DNA of 64,000 bases from Mesorhizobium_K marinum (lineage in GTDB: Bacteria > Pseudomonadota > Alphaproteobacteria > Rhizobiales > Rhizobiaceae): the NCBI RefSeq assembly GCF_040813715.1, contig NZ_JBFOCH010000010.1, one strand, 5' to 3'. The notes under the pieces were generated by a model. The model made no database searches and was not told the origin of the DNA. It saw only the letters and a program-made list of their open reading frames with translations. Position numbers and translations under genes: made by a program. Shown piece after piece: positions 1 to 9,378 of this stretch; the stretch's first letter is position 1; each line of letters begins with the position of its first letter.

Positions 1-1
1 C

Positions 2-991
2 GCGCGGCTGGCGATCAATCCCGGCGACCTGAAGGCGAGGGGGCTGGTCGGAAACGTCCGCTACGGCCAGGTCGACGCGAAGACGTCGCGCCTGATCATC
101 GAGGCTAAGGGGCCGTTCGTGGTGGACAGGCTCGACATTCTGCCCAACGAATCCTCGCGCGGCTTCCGGCTGGTCGCCGACCTTGTCGCCGCGTCGCAGC
201 GTGCGTTCGACGACGCCCTCTCGGTCCAGGCCCAGACCACGGCGTCGACGCAGGTCACGCCGAAAAGTGAGAGGCTCGGCCTCAGGACAGGCCGCGATGG
301 CCAGCGCTTCACCATCGTCATCGATCCCGGGCACGGCGGGATCGACGGCGGCGCGGCCGGGCCGAGCGGTACGGTCGAGAAGGACATCACGCTGACATTC
401 GCCACTGAATTGCGCGACCGCCTGCGCGCTGACGGGCGCTACAACGTCTTCATGACCCGCGAGAAGGACGAATTCCTGCGGCTTGACGACCGGGTGCGCA
501 TCGCCAGGGAGCATGAAGCCGACCTGTTCATCTCCATCCACGCCGACACCATCCGCCTCAAGAAGATTCGCGGCGCGACGGTCTACACCGTTTCGGAAAA
601 GGCTTCCGACGCCGAGGCTCAGGCGCTCGCCGACCGGGAGAACCTGTCCGACCAACTCGCGGGAATCGTTGTCGAGGAGGAAAACCACGAGGTGGCCGAC
701 ATTCTCGTCGATCTCATCAAGCGCGAGACGCACAGCTTCTCCATGCGTTTCGCCCGCTCGCTCGTCGGCGAACTGTCGAGCACCGTCGGCCTCATCAACA
801 ATCCGCACCGCTTCGCCGGGTTCAAGGTGCTGAAGGCGCCCGACGTGCCGTCTGTCCTGCTGGAACTCGGCTACCTCTCCAACGCCAAGGACGAGGAGCA
901 GTTGAAAAGCGCCGAATGGCGCGGCAAGGCCGCCGGCAGTATTTCGAAGGCGATCGAGATGTTTGCGACGTCGACCGGCGGAGACGGTTGA
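2..991 (+). CDS. amiC: N-acetylmuramoyl-L-alanine amidase (AmiC type), 5' truncated
   Basis: The frame is open from base 2, so the gene enters from the left edge; 329 residues are visible. The first ~40 residues look like the end of an AMIN (envelope-targeting) domain. The rest is an Amidase_3 zinc amidase that cuts the amide bond between MurNAc and the stem peptide during septum splitting. Zinc ligands are visible: the His of VIDPGHGG, the Glu of GTVEKD, and the His of FISIHAD. The catalytic Glu lies in LLELGYLSN near the C terminus. An insert of ~50 residues after the third motif contains a charged helix, as in EnvC-regulated amidases. PBP1A follows 230 bp downstream, an arrangement common in alphaproteobacteria. 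The family assignment is firm; only the 5' end is missing. Confidence 0.93.
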   Translation, partial: ARLAINPGDLKARGLVGNVRYGQVDAKTSRLIIEAKGPFVVDRLDILPNESSRGFRLVADLVAASQRAFDDALSVQAQTTASTQVTPKSERLGLRTGRDGQRFTIVIDPGHGGIDGGAAGPSGTVEKDITLTFATELRDRLRADGRYNVFMTREKDEFLRLDDRVRIAREHEADLFISIHADTIRLKKIRGATVYTVSEKASDAEAQALADRENLSDQLAGIVVEEENHEVADILVDLIKRETHSFSMRFARSLVGELSSTVGLINNPHRFAGFKVLKAPDVPSVLLELGYLSNAKDEEQLKSAEWRGKAAGSISKAIEMFATSTGGDG

Positions 992-1220
992 GCGGGCCGC
1001 GCCTGGTCGAGGTTTCGGTGGCCCATGTGGCGCGTTCCAGTGGCGCATCGACCACAGTTGCCGTATTAATCGAACAGAACTGCCTCCGGCAGGCCCTGCC
1101 GCCGCAATTTCTACACATCGGCGGATCATGGGTCGGAGGATATGGAATGTGCCGTTTGCGGGCATGCCTGCGCGCTGACGCGCTCATGCAGTCGTCCCCC
1201 GGGCTGGCATTGGAGCGGGT

Positions 1221-3653
1221 ATGATTCGACTTCTAGGCTATTTCTTCGGCATCGGCGTGGCCTTCGCACTGCTTGCGGCGGCAGGCGTGTGGATGGTTAT
1301 CGGCGGGCTGGCCAAGGACCTGCCCGACTACGAGGTGCTTTCGAAATACGAGCCGCCTGTGACGACCCGCGTGCATGCCTCCGACGGCGCGCTGATGGGC
1401 GAGTTCGCTCGCCAGCGGCGCCTCTATCTGCCGATCCAGGCGGTGCCCGACCGCGTCAAGGCCGCGTTCCTGTCGGCCGAGGACAAGAATTTCTACAAGC
1501 ATCCCGGCATCGACGTCGCCGGCCTGTTCCGCGCCGTCGTCAACAACATCCAGACCGGCGCGCGCCAGGGCGCCTCGACGATCACCCAGCAGGTCGCGAA
1601 GAACTTCCTGCTGACGAAGGACCAGACCTACGAGCGCAAGATCAAGGAAGCGATCCTGTCGTTCCGCATCGAGCAGGCCTTCTCCAAGGACCGGATACTC
1701 GAACTCTACCTCAACGAAATCTTCTTCGGCCTCAACGCGTATGGCGTGGCCGGCGCGGCGCTCACCTACTTCGACAAGTCGGTGAACGAGCTTACGGTCG
1801 CCGAGGCAGCCTACCTCGCCGCGCTGCCGAAGGGGCCGTCCAACTACCACCCCTTCCGCCATACCCAGCGCGCCATCGAGCGCCGCAACTGGGTCATCGA
1901 TCAGATGGTCGAGAACGGATACGTGTCGCGTGAGGAAGGCGACAAGGCAAAGGCCGGCCCGCTCGGCGTGAAGCCGCGCCGCACCGGCAGCTACCTGTTC
2001 GCCGGCGAGTATTTCACCGAGGAAGTCCGCCGCGAGATCATCTCGCGCTACGGCGAGAACGCGCTCTACGAGGGCGGCCTGTCCGTGCGGACGACGCTCG
2101 ACCCGGATCTGCAGCGGATCGCCCGCAAGGCGATGCAGAACGGCCTGCTGAAATACGACAGGCTGCGCGGCTACCGCGGCCCGGTGAAGCAGATCGAACT
2201 CGGCGCCGACTGGGGCGTGCCGCTCGGCGAGGTCAAGGATCTCGACGACGTGCCCGAATGGCGCCTGGCGGTGGTCCTCGAAAGCTCCGATGCGGGCCTG
2301 TCGATCGGGCTGCAGCCGAGCCGCGAGATTTCCGGCGCTCTCTCGGCCGAGCGCGAGACTGGCACCGTGTCGACGGAGGACATGAGTTTCGCCATGCGCC
2401 ATGTCGTCGACGGCCGCCGCGTCAAGGCGAATTCTCCCGCCGACGTGCTGAAGCCGGGCGATGTCGTCTATGTCGAGAAGAAGGAGGGCGCCGCCTATGA
2501 GTTGCGCCAGGTTCCCGCCGTGTCGGGCGGCATGGTGGCTATGGACCCGCACACCGGCCGCGTGCTGGCGATGGTGGGCGGTTTCTCCTTCTCGCAATCG
2601 GAATTCAACCGCGCCACGCAGGCCATGCGCCAGCCGGGCTCCGCGTTCAAGCCGATCGTCTACGCCGCGGCGCTCGACAACGGCTACACGCCGGCGTCCG
2701 TCATCATGGATGGGCCCATCACCATCACCTCGGGCAACACGACCTGGTCGCCGAAGAACTATGACAGCAAGTCGGCCGGACCCTCGACGCTGCGGGCCGG
2801 CATCGAGCGGTCGCGAAACCTGATGACCGTGCGGCTCGCGCACGACATGGGCATGAAGATCGTGGCCGAGTACGCCGAGCGCTTCGGCGTCTACGACCAT
2901 CTGGCGCCCTATCTGCCGATGGCGCTGGGCTCCGGCGAGACGACCGTCATGCGCATGGTTTCGGCCTATTCGGTGATGGCGAACGGCGGACGCCAGATCA
3001 AGCCGTCGCTGATCGACCGCATCCAGGACCGCTACGGCAAGACCGTCTACAAGCACGACGAGCGCGGGTGCGAAGGCTGCGTGGCCGCCGACTGGGAGAA
3101 CCAGGCGGAGCCCGAACTGGTCGACAACGCCGACCAGGTTCTCGACCCGATGACCGCCTACCAGATCACCTCGATGATGGAGGGCGTGGTGTTGCGCGGC
3201 ACGGCGACGACGCTCAAGGAGCTCAACCGGCCGATCGCCGGCAAGACCGGCACCACCAACGACGAGAAGGACGCCTGGTTCATGGGCTTCACGCCGAACC
3301 TGGTGGTCGGTCTCTATCTCGGCTTCGACCAGCCGCGGACGCTGGGCAAGGGCTCGACGGGCGGCGGCCTTGCCGCGCCGATCTTCAAGGAGTTCGTGGC
3401 CGAGGCACTGAAGGACACGCCGCCGACCGAGTTCCAGGTGCCCGAGGGGATGACGCTCATCGCCATCAACCGCAAGACCGGCATGCGCGCCAGCGAGGGC
3501 GAGGCGGGCACCATCATGGAAGCCTTCAAGCCCGGCACCGGGCCGGCCGACACCTATTGGGTGATCGGCATGGACGCCGACGGTACGATGGGCGAGGACC
3601 TTTCGCCTTCGGCGAGCCGCGCGATCCAGGGGGGCGGCGGCGGTCTCTACTAG
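1221..3653 (+). CDS. mrcA: penicillin-binding protein 1A (bifunctional transglycosylase/transpeptidase)
   Basis: An 810-aa class A PBP, normal length for the family. It polymerises and cross-links peptidoglycan at the periplasmic face. An N-terminal membrane anchor (about residues 5-28) precedes the GT51 glycosyltransferase domain, with catalytic Glu87 in AEDKNFYKH and the GASTITQQ motif. The transpeptidase domain has SxxK at Ser474 (SAFK), SxN in ERSRNL and KTG at Lys675 (GKTGTTND). A β-rich OB-like insert lies between the two domains. The ATG at 1221 puts a signal-anchor directly at the N terminus. It lies downstream of amiC in the same direction, which fits a cell-wall locus. No defects are seen. 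Confidence 0.96.
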   Translation: MIRLLGYFFGIGVAFALLAAAGVWMVIGGLAKDLPDYEVLSKYEPPVTTRVHASDGALMGEFARQRRLYLPIQAVPDRVKAAFLSAEDKNFYKHPGIDVAGLFRAVVNNIQTGARQGASTITQQVAKNFLLTKDQTYERKIKEAILSFRIEQAFSKDRILELYLNEIFFGLNAYGVAGAALTYFDKSVNELTVAEAAYLAALPKGPSNYHPFRHTQRAIERRNWVIDQMVENGYVSREEGDKAKAGPLGVKPRRTGSYLFAGEYFTEEVRREIISRYGENALYEGGLSVRTTLDPDLQRIARKAMQNGLLKYDRLRGYRGPVKQIELGADWGVPLGEVKDLDDVPEWRLAVVLESSDAGLSIGLQPSREISGALSAERETGTVSTEDMSFAMRHVVDGRRVKANSPADVLKPGDVVYVEKKEGAAYELRQVPAVSGGMVAMDPHTGRVLAMVGGFSFSQSEFNRATQAMRQPGSAFKPIVYAAALDNGYTPASVIMDGPITITSGNTTWSPKNYDSKSAGPSTLRAGIERSRNLMTVRLAHDMGMKIVAEYAERFGVYDHLAPYLPMALGSGETTVMRMVSAYSVMANGGRQIKPSLIDRIQDRYGKTVYKHDERGCEGCVAADWENQAEPELVDNADQVLDPMTAYQITSMMEGVVLRGTATTLKELNRPIAGKTGTTNDEKDAWFMGFTPNLVVGLYLGFDQPRTLGKGSTGGGLAAPIFKEFVAEALKDTPPTEFQVPEGMTLIAINRKTGMRASEGEAGTIMEAFKPGTGPADTYWVIGMDADGTMGEDLSPSASRAIQGGGGGLY

Positions 3654-3771
3654 CCCGGCTGCGCCGGCCGCGCCATTTCGGCGCGATCGGACGGCGGCGG
3701 CTTTACACGCGCGGGTCGCCTCCCTATGGTCCGCGCCGATTCAACGATCTGACAGAAAGTCCATTCCTGCC

Positions 3772-4903
3772 ATGCGCGCGGAAACCGAAAAGCTCGTCGA
3801 CGAAATCAAGCAGGCCATAAGCCTGCTGAGGAGGCATCTTTGACTGGGATCAGGCGCTCAAGCGACTTGATTACCTGAACAACCGCGCGGAGGATCCTTC
3901 CCTCTGGAACGACGCGCTGGAAGCCCAGAAGCTGATGCGTGAACGCCAGACGCTGGAGGACGGCGTCAAGGCGGTGCGCGGCCTGACCCAGGCGCTCGAG
4001 GACAATATCGGCCTGATCGAACTCGGCGAGGAGGAGAACGACCGCTCCGTCGTCGAGGAAGCGGAGGCGGCGATCCGCTCGCTGTCGGGCGAGGTTAGGG
4101 CGCGCCAGATCGAGACCATGCTGTCCGGCGAGGCCGACGGCAACGACAGCTATCTGGAAATCCATGCCGGCGCGGGCGGCACCGAGAGCCAGGACTGGGG
4201 TTCCATGCTGCTGCGCATGTACACCCGCTGGGCCGAGCGCCGCGGCTTCAAGGTCGATGTTCTGGAGGTCCATGACGGCGAGGAGGCGGGCATCAAGTCG
4301 GCCACGGTGCTGATCAAGGGCGAGAAGGCCTATGGCTGGCTGAAGACGGAATCGGGCGTGCACCGCCTGGTGCGCATCTCGCCTTATGACAGCAACGCGC
4401 GCCGCCACACGTCTTTCGCCAGCGTGTGGGTTTATCCCGTGATCGACGATTCGATCGACGTGCAGGTCAGCGAGTCCGACGTGCGCATCGACACCTACCG
4501 CGCCTCTGGCTCGGGCGGGCAGCACGTCAACACGACGGATTCGGCAGTGCGCATCACGCATCTGGCAACCGGCATCGCGGTCGCCTGCCAGGCCGAGCGA
4601 TCGCAGCACAAGAACCGCGCCAAGGCGTGGGAGATGCTGCGCTCGCGTCTCTACGAGGAAGAGCTCAAGAAACGCGAGGCCGCGGCCAACGCAACCGAGG
4701 CGTCGAAGTCCGACATCGGCTGGGGGCACCAGATCCGCTCCTACGTTCTGCAGCCCTACCAACTGGTGAAGGACCTGCGCACCGGAGTGGAGAACACCAG
4801 CCCGTCGGACGTGCTCGACGGCGACCTCGACGAGTTCATGGAGGCGTCGCTCTCGCAGCGCATCGAGGGCGGCAGCGGCCAGCCGGTGGCGGACCTGGAC
4901 TAG
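3772..4903 (+). CDS. prfB: peptide chain release factor 2, programmed +1 frameshift
   Basis: RF2 recognises UGA/UAA and triggers peptide release. The gene is read in two frames: codons 1-23 from ATG 3772 end in CTT followed by an in-frame TGA (3841-3843). A +1 slip that skips T3841 continues at GAC 3842 and gives a 376-aa protein. The site CTT-TGA-C is preceded by AGGAGG at 3829-3834 with three bases between, exactly the E. coli prfB layout. The GGQ catalytic motif is at 248-250 (GSGGQHVN). The stop-codon reading tripeptide is SPY at 203-205 instead of the classic SPF. Starting at the internal ATG 3935 would lose ~55 residues of domain 1. UGA-dependent autoregulation is inferred from the known mechanism. 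Confidence 0.95.
3829..3844 (+). promoter_or_regulatory. prfB programmed +1 frameshift signal
   Basis: An internal Shine-Dalgarno-like AGGAGG (3829-3834), a CAT spacer, slippery CTT (3838-3840), then TGA followed by C. The order and spacing match the well-studied E. coli site (AGGGGG-TAT-CTT-TGA-C). Low RF2 would slow termination at UGA and let the ribosome slip, restoring RF2 production. Confidence 0.93.
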
Positions 4904-5165
4904 CGCAGGCCTCGCATTTTTACTTCTTGTTAAGGATGCCGGCGCAGCCTGAGGCCTGTACATGTCGGCATCTGGCGTCAGGCTTCGCTCGGACGAAGCC
5001 AATTGTGCCGGCTGACGAATCGGCGCACCCTTGTGGTGCGGGAGGAGCGAGAGAAAATCGCAGCCGGACGCGGCATATCAGCGGCTGACGAGCCGGCGAA
5101 TGGGAAGACACGGTCCTGGACGGGCAAGCGAAGGCTTGACGAACTCGTTTTGACAGGACTGAGCC

Positions 5166-5537
5166 ATGTCTTACCACCCGACAGATCCGGTCCGCCGGAC
5201 CCTCCACAGTCTTCTCGTTCCCTGCATTGCGGCCACGGCCTTGACCGGAGTTCCGCTGCTCTCGGCGGCGGCGCATGACGCGTTGCCGACCGCGGCCAAG
5301 CCGCAGGGCTGGTCCTATCCCTTCTCCTGCTGTTCCGGCTACGACTGCCGCGAAGTGTCTGCCCGTCAAATCAGCGAAAGGCCGGAAGGCTACGTGATCA
5401 AGGGGACCGGCGAGGTCGTCACCTACTCGGACACGCGGCTGAAGAGCTCCCCCGATGGCGAGTACCACTGGTGCTCGGTAGCCGGCGCGGACGATTCGCG
5501 CACCATCTGCCTGTTCGTCCCGCCGCGCTCCTACTGA
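5166..5537 (+). CDS. small exported cysteine-rich protein, unknown function
   Basis: A 123-aa protein with a likely Sec signal (hydrophobic stretch about residues 14-34 ending near SAAAHDA). The mature part has a conserved-looking FSCCSGYDCR block and two later cysteines (HWCSV, RTICLF). This gives five cysteines and suggests disulfides in the periplasm. Similar short proteins occur across Mesorhizobium and relatives as hypothetical proteins. ATG 5166 follows a short purine run (GGACTGAGCC), a weak ribosome site. The preceding 262 bp contain no convincing gene. Function is not known; a role as a small periplasmic redox or envelope protein would be a guess. Confidence 0.75.
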   Translation: MSYHPTDPVRRTLHSLLVPCIAATALTGVPLLSAAAHDALPTAAKPQGWSYPFSCCSGYDCREVSARQISERPEGYVIKGTGEVVTYSDTRLKSSPDGEYHWCSVAGADDSRTICLFVPPRSY

Positions 5538-5785
5538 CCGGCCGCCTTGCCCGCCGACCCGCCGCGTCGGCTCGCGCTGGTCGATGCGGCTGAAAGAATT
5601 TCAGGCGGGCATCGATTTTCCGGGCGACAGGCCGGACACCATATGCAATCTGCCACGTCGGCCCTTGCGGTCGACCGGCGCGCAGAGCGCGCCTCGTCGG
5701 CTTTTTGCCGTATTTGGCGGTACAAGGCATGGGGGAAGGGCAGCGACGGAACGGTCGCACTGAGGAAACCGAGAGGGGATACCTG

Positions 5786-6442
5786 ATGACCAAGAAGATG
5801 ATCGCCGCCCTTGCGGCTGCCGCGCTGTTGGGCGCGTGCTCGACCGATCCCTATACCGGCGAGCAGAAGGTTTCCAACACGGCAGGCGGCGCCGCGATCG
5901 GTGCGGGTCTGGGCGCTCTGGCCGGCATGGCGGTCGGCGGCTCGAAGAACGCGCAGCGCAACGCTGTCCTGATCGGCGCCGGCCTCGGCGCGCTGACCGG
6001 CGGCGCCATCGGCGCGACCATGGACAAGAACGAGGCCGACCTGCGCGCGGAACTGCAGGGAACCGGCGTCAGCGTCACGCGCGTCGGCGACCAGGTGATC
6101 CTGAACATGCCGTCCGACATCACCTTCGCCGTCGACCAGGACGCGGTGAAGTCGAGCTTCTATCCTACGCTGAATTCAGTGGCCAAGGTTCTGAACCGCT
6201 ACCAGCGGACCGTCGTCGACGTGTACGGCCATACCGACAGCACCGGCAGCGACCAGCACAATCTCGACCTGTCGCAGCGCCGCGCACTTTCGGTTGCGAA
6301 CTATCTGTCCGCGCAGGGCGTCGATTCCCGTCGCTTCGCGGTTACCGGATTTGGCGAATCGCGTCCGATCGCGCCAAACTCGACCGCCGAGGGCAGGGCA
6401 CAGAACCGCCGCGTCGAGATCCAGCTGTCGCCGCTGACCTGA
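5786..6442 (+). CDS. OmpA-family lipoprotein with glycine-zipper domain (YiaD-like)
   Basis: A 218-aa lipoprotein. The signal peptide ends in lipobox LLGAC (Cys17), so it should be anchored in the outer or inner membrane. Residues ~35-80 form a glycine zipper rich in GxGxG, interrupted by a charged KNAQRN stretch. Residues ~105-215 form an OmpA C-terminal peptidoglycan-binding domain with the VYGHTDSTGS and NRRVEIQL motifs. I chose ATG 5786 because the lipobox directly follows it and GAGAGGGG lies just upstream; the open frame extends further left without support. A strong hairpin terminator follows at 6458. The role is presumably a tether between envelope and murein. Confidence 0.9.
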   Translation: MTKKMIAALAAAALLGACSTDPYTGEQKVSNTAGGAAIGAGLGALAGMAVGGSKNAQRNAVLIGAGLGALTGGAIGATMDKNEADLRAELQGTGVSVTRVGDQVILNMPSDITFAVDQDAVKSSFYPTLNSVAKVLNRYQRTVVDVYGHTDSTGSDQHNLDLSQRRALSVANYLSAQGVDSRRFAVTGFGESRPIAPNSTAEGRAQNRRVEIQLSPLT

Positions 6443-6457
6443 GGCCGGGCGCATCGC

Positions 6458-6486
6458 AAAAAAAAGCGGCCACTGGCCGCTTTTTT
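6458..6486. terminator. bidirectional intrinsic terminator
   Basis: A-run, perfect stem GCGGCC / GGCCGC with loop ACT, then a T-run of six. It sits between the convergent OmpA lipoprotein and helicase genes, so it can serve both strands. Confidence 0.93.
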
Positions 6487-6505
6487 CATGTCCGGTGGCG
6501 GTCGG

Positions 6506-8056
6506 TCAGACCTTCGCCTCGATCAGCATGAAGGCCGGCATGTCGTCGCCGAAGCCGACGGTCCCGTCATTGAGGTCGTCGTCGCGGCGACGCCTGTCCT
6601 CGCGGCGCGGGCGGTCGTCGTTCCTCGGCTTGTCGGAACGCTCGCCCTTGGCGCCGCCGCTCCTGGAGCCGCGGGCGGCGTTGTCGGCCTTGATCGCATC
6701 CTTGCGCTCGCTGCGCTCGGCCACGGCTTCGGCTGCCGGCGCCTCGGCGTCGGCCAGCATCTCTTCGGCGGGTTTCGCCGGCGATTCCCTGCGGCCGCGC
6801 TTGCGCTCGCCCTCGTCCTTGCGGCCGGCCCGGCGCGGAGCGCCGCGCCCACGGCGTGGCGCCTCGTCGTCGCTCTCGCTGGCAACGACGGTGGAGAGGT
6901 CGCCGTCGAGCCACTCGATGTTCTGGCCGATCAGTTTCTCGATCGCGTCGAGATATTTGGTGTCGCTGCGGGTGACGATGGTGAACGACTTGCCGGAACG
7001 TCCGGCGCGCCCGGTGCGACCGATGCGGTGGACGTAGTCCTCGGCGTGGATCGGCACGTCGAAATTGAAGACGTGGCTGACGTCGGGAATGTCGAGGCCG
7101 CGCGCCGCGACGTCCGATGCGACGAGCAGCTTCAGCTTGCCGGAGCGGAAGCTGTCCAGCATCGCCATGCGGGCGCGCTGGTCCATGTCGCCATGCAGCG
7201 CGCCGGCGTCGAACTCGTACTTCAAGAGCGACTTGTAGAGGTCGGAAACCTCGACCTTGCGGTTGCAGAAGATGATCGCGTTCTTAAGCTCGTCGGCCTC
7301 GGCGCGGATCAGGTTGCGCAGGACCTCGCGCTTGTCCCAAGGCTTGGGCGCCGACTTCACCAGCCGCTGTGTGACCGTGGATGCGGTGGTGGCGGCGCGG
7401 GCCACCTCGACGCGCACCGGCGCGTGCAGAAACTTTTCCGTCAGCTTGGTGATTTCGGGCGGCATGGTCGCCGAGAAGAACAGCGTCTGGCGCGTGAACG
7501 GGATCATCTCGCAGATGCGCTCGATGTCGGGAATGAAGCCCATGTCGAGCATCCGGTCGGCTTCGTCGATGACCAGGATTTCGACCCCGTTGAGCAGCAG
7601 CTTCCCGCGCTCGCGGTGGTCGAGCAAGCGGCCAGGCGTGGCGATGAGCACGTCGGCGCCGCGCTCGAGCTTCTTGTCCTGCTCGTCGAAGGACACGCCG
7701 CCGATCAGGAGCGCGATGTTGAGCTTGTGGTTCTTGCCGTACTTGACGAAGTTTTCCTCGACCTGCGCGGCGAGTTCGCGCGTCGGCTCGAGGATCAGCG
7801 TGCGCGGCATGCGTGCCCGGGCGCGGCCCTTTTCGAGGCGCGTGATCATCGGCAGCACGAAAGCGGCGGTCTTGCCGGTCCCGGTCTGGGCGATGCCGAG
7901 CACGTCCTTGCCCATCAGCGCATGCGGGATAGCGCCGGCCTGGATGGGCGTCGGCTTGGTGTAACCGGCGTCGGTGACTGCGGAAAGGACCTTCGGCGAA
8001 AGGCCGAGGTCTGCGAATGTCAACGCTTCTTGAGCGGTCGTGGTGTCTACTGACAA
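6506..8056 (-). CDS. rhlE: DEAD-box ATP-dependent RNA helicase (RhlE-like)
   Basis: A 516-aa DEAD-box helicase. All core motifs are visible: Q motif (KPTPIQ), motif I AQTGTGKT, Ia PTRELA, II VIDEADRMLD, III FFSATMP, and in RecA domain 2 the VATD-like LLVASDVAARGLD and HRIGRTGRAG. After about residue 385 comes a low-complexity tail rich in Arg, Asp, Ala and Glu with RRGRG and RPRREDRRRR patches, typical of RNA-binding tails in alphaproteobacterial RhlE. It unwinds RNA in ribosome assembly or mRNA decay and is often cold-induced. It is monocistronic, with the terminator at 6458-6486 at its end. Which DEAD-box paralogue it is remains less sure than the family. Confidence 0.93.
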   Translation of the reverse strand: MSVDTTTAQEALTFADLGLSPKVLSAVTDAGYTKPTPIQAGAIPHALMGKDVLGIAQTGTGKTAAFVLPMITRLEKGRARARMPRTLILEPTRELAAQVEENFVKYGKNHKLNIALLIGGVSFDEQDKKLERGADVLIATPGRLLDHRERGKLLLNGVEILVIDEADRMLDMGFIPDIERICEMIPFTRQTLFFSATMPPEITKLTEKFLHAPVRVEVARAATTASTVTQRLVKSAPKPWDKREVLRNLIRAEADELKNAIIFCNRKVEVSDLYKSLLKYEFDAGALHGDMDQRARMAMLDSFRSGKLKLLVASDVAARGLDIPDVSHVFNFDVPIHAEDYVHRIGRTGRAGRSGKSFTIVTRSDTKYLDAIEKLIGQNIEWLDGDLSTVVASESDDEAPRRGRGAPRRAGRKDEGERKRGRRESPAKPAEEMLADAEAPAAEAVAERSERKDAIKADNAARGSRSGGAKGERSDKPRNDDRPRREDRRRRDDDLNDGTVGFGDDMPAFMLIEAKV

Positions 8057-8245
8057 ATCTCTGGCTGCTTTTGGCTGGTTCAGCGCCGCTCTCGGAGGGA
8101 GCCGCGGCAGGCGCCGCGCGCCTGCTTAGTGTGCATTGCGATATGCGCAACCCTGCGGAATGTCAACTTAAATGGCCGTAATGTCAGGGGTGCGACGTGA
8201 AATATGATTAGCGCCTAGCGTTAATCGCCGTAAAATTCCGTCGCG

Positions 8246-9019
8246 CTAGTAGCGGAACTGCTCGGCCAGGATGCGCTCGTTCCAGGAGTAGCCGGGGTCG
8301 AACAGCAGAGTCGCGGTCTTCGATTGCGATTCCCTGACGGTGACCGAGATCACCGACTTCACCTCGGCGTGATCGGCGGCCGCGTTCACCGGTCGCTTGT
8401 CGGGCTCCAGAATGTCGAAGCGAACGACCACCTTGTTGGAGATGAGCGCACCTCGCCAGCGGCGCGGGCGGAACGGGCTGACCGGCGTCAGCGCCAGCAG
8501 GGGTGCGTCGAGCGGGAGGATGGGGCCGTAGGCCGAGAGGTTGTAGGCGGTCGAGCCCGCCGGCGTCGCGACCATGACGCCGTCGCTGTTCAGTTCGTCG
8601 AGCCGGACCTTGCCGTCGATGGAGATACGGATCTTCGCGGTCTGGTAGGACTGGCGCCAGAGCGAGACCTCGTTGATGGCCAGCGCGCCCAGCGTTTCGC
8701 CAGTCGCGCTCTGCGCCTCCATCTCCAGTGGCCGGATCGTCTCCGACTGCGCCGCCGCAACCCGCTCAAAGAGGCCTTCCTCGCGGAACTCGTTCATGAG
8801 GAAACCCGTCGTGCCGCGGTTCATGCCGTAGACGAGCTTGCCGGTGCTCATGGTCTCGCGCAGCGTCTGCAAAAGGAAACCGTCGCCGCCGAGCGCCACG
8901 ACGACATCAGCGTCATCGACAGGATTCTGCCCGTAGCGCTTGATCAGCGTGGAGGCGGCGGAGCGCGCATCCTCTGTGTCCGACGACACGAAAGCGAGTT
9001 TGTTGCGGGGTTTTGTCAT
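8246..9019 (-). CDS. nadK: NAD kinase
   Basis: A 257-aa enzyme that phosphorylates NAD to NADP. Signature motifs are present: VVALGGDGFLLQTL (the GGDG phosphate-binding motif), NRGTTGFLMNE, and SDGVMVATPAGSTAYNLSA, the family hallmark. The open frame extends to 9172, but the first 51 residues resemble no NAD kinase. The ATG at 9019 (MTKPRNKLAFVSSD) gives the usual alphaproteobacterial length. It is divergent from the small charged protein gene at 9171. Confidence 0.95.
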   Translation of the reverse strand: MTKPRNKLAFVSSDTEDARSAASTLIKRYGQNPVDDADVVVALGGDGFLLQTLRETMSTGKLVYGMNRGTTGFLMNEFREEGLFERVAAAQSETIRPLEMEAQSATGETLGALAINEVSLWRQSYQTAKIRISIDGKVRLDELNSDGVMVATPAGSTAYNLSAYGPILPLDAPLLALTPVSPFRPRRWRGALISNKVVVRFDILEPDKRPVNAAADHAEVKSVISVTVRESQSKTATLLFDPGYSWNERILAEQFRY

Positions 9020-9170
9020 CGAGCTTGGGCGACTGTCCGTTAGCGGCGCAGACGGGTAGCACGGGCGGCGGGCGGTGCAAAGGTTGCGTGCGCATCCGGC
9101 CGGTCGGTTGAACATCCCGGATGGGCCCGGTAAGCTGCCCGCCATTCCAGCAATGATCGAAGGAGAAGGC

Positions 9171-9323
9171 ATGGCGCGGGCGCCGAACTACAATCACGAA
9201 CGCAGGGAACGCGAGCGGCAGAAGGCTGCCAAGAAGGCTGAGAAGGCTGCGGCGAAGGCCGCCAAGAGCGAGCGCGCCAAGGCCGAGCAGACGGCCGAAT
9301 CCGAAAAGTCGGAGGAAGCCTAG
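9171..9323 (+). CDS. small highly charged protein, unknown function
   Basis: A 50-aa protein starting MARAPNYNHERRERERQ, followed by Lys/Ala-rich repeats (KKAEKAAAKAAK) and an acidic tail ending SEKSEEA. ATG 9171 has a good ribosome site (AAGGAGAAGG just upstream). It is predicted to be one amphipathic or disordered helix with basic and acidic ends. Similar short proteins are widespread in Rhizobiales without known function. It is divergent from nadK. Confidence 0.75.
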   Translation: MARAPNYNHERRERERQKAAKKAEKAAAKAAKSERAKAEQTAESEKSEEA

Positions 9324-9378
9324 GCTAGGGAGCGTTGCCCTTACCCGCCGCCGGTTCCCGGCGCGCGGGAGCAACGCA

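Noticed and set aside
1233..3056. A 607-codon minus-strand frame opposite PBP1A
   Set aside because: PBP1A on the plus strand has all catalytic motifs; the minus frame is Arg/His/Gly-rich shadow.
3772..3843. In-frame TGA in prfB as a disabling mutation
   Set aside because: The surrounding AGGAGG and CTT-TGA-C are the known programmed frameshift signal, so the gene is functional.
6488..8053. A 521-codon plus-strand frame opposite the RNA helicase gene
   Set aside because: The minus strand carries every DEAD-box motif; the plus frame has only low-complexity Val/Ala/Gly/Leu sequence.
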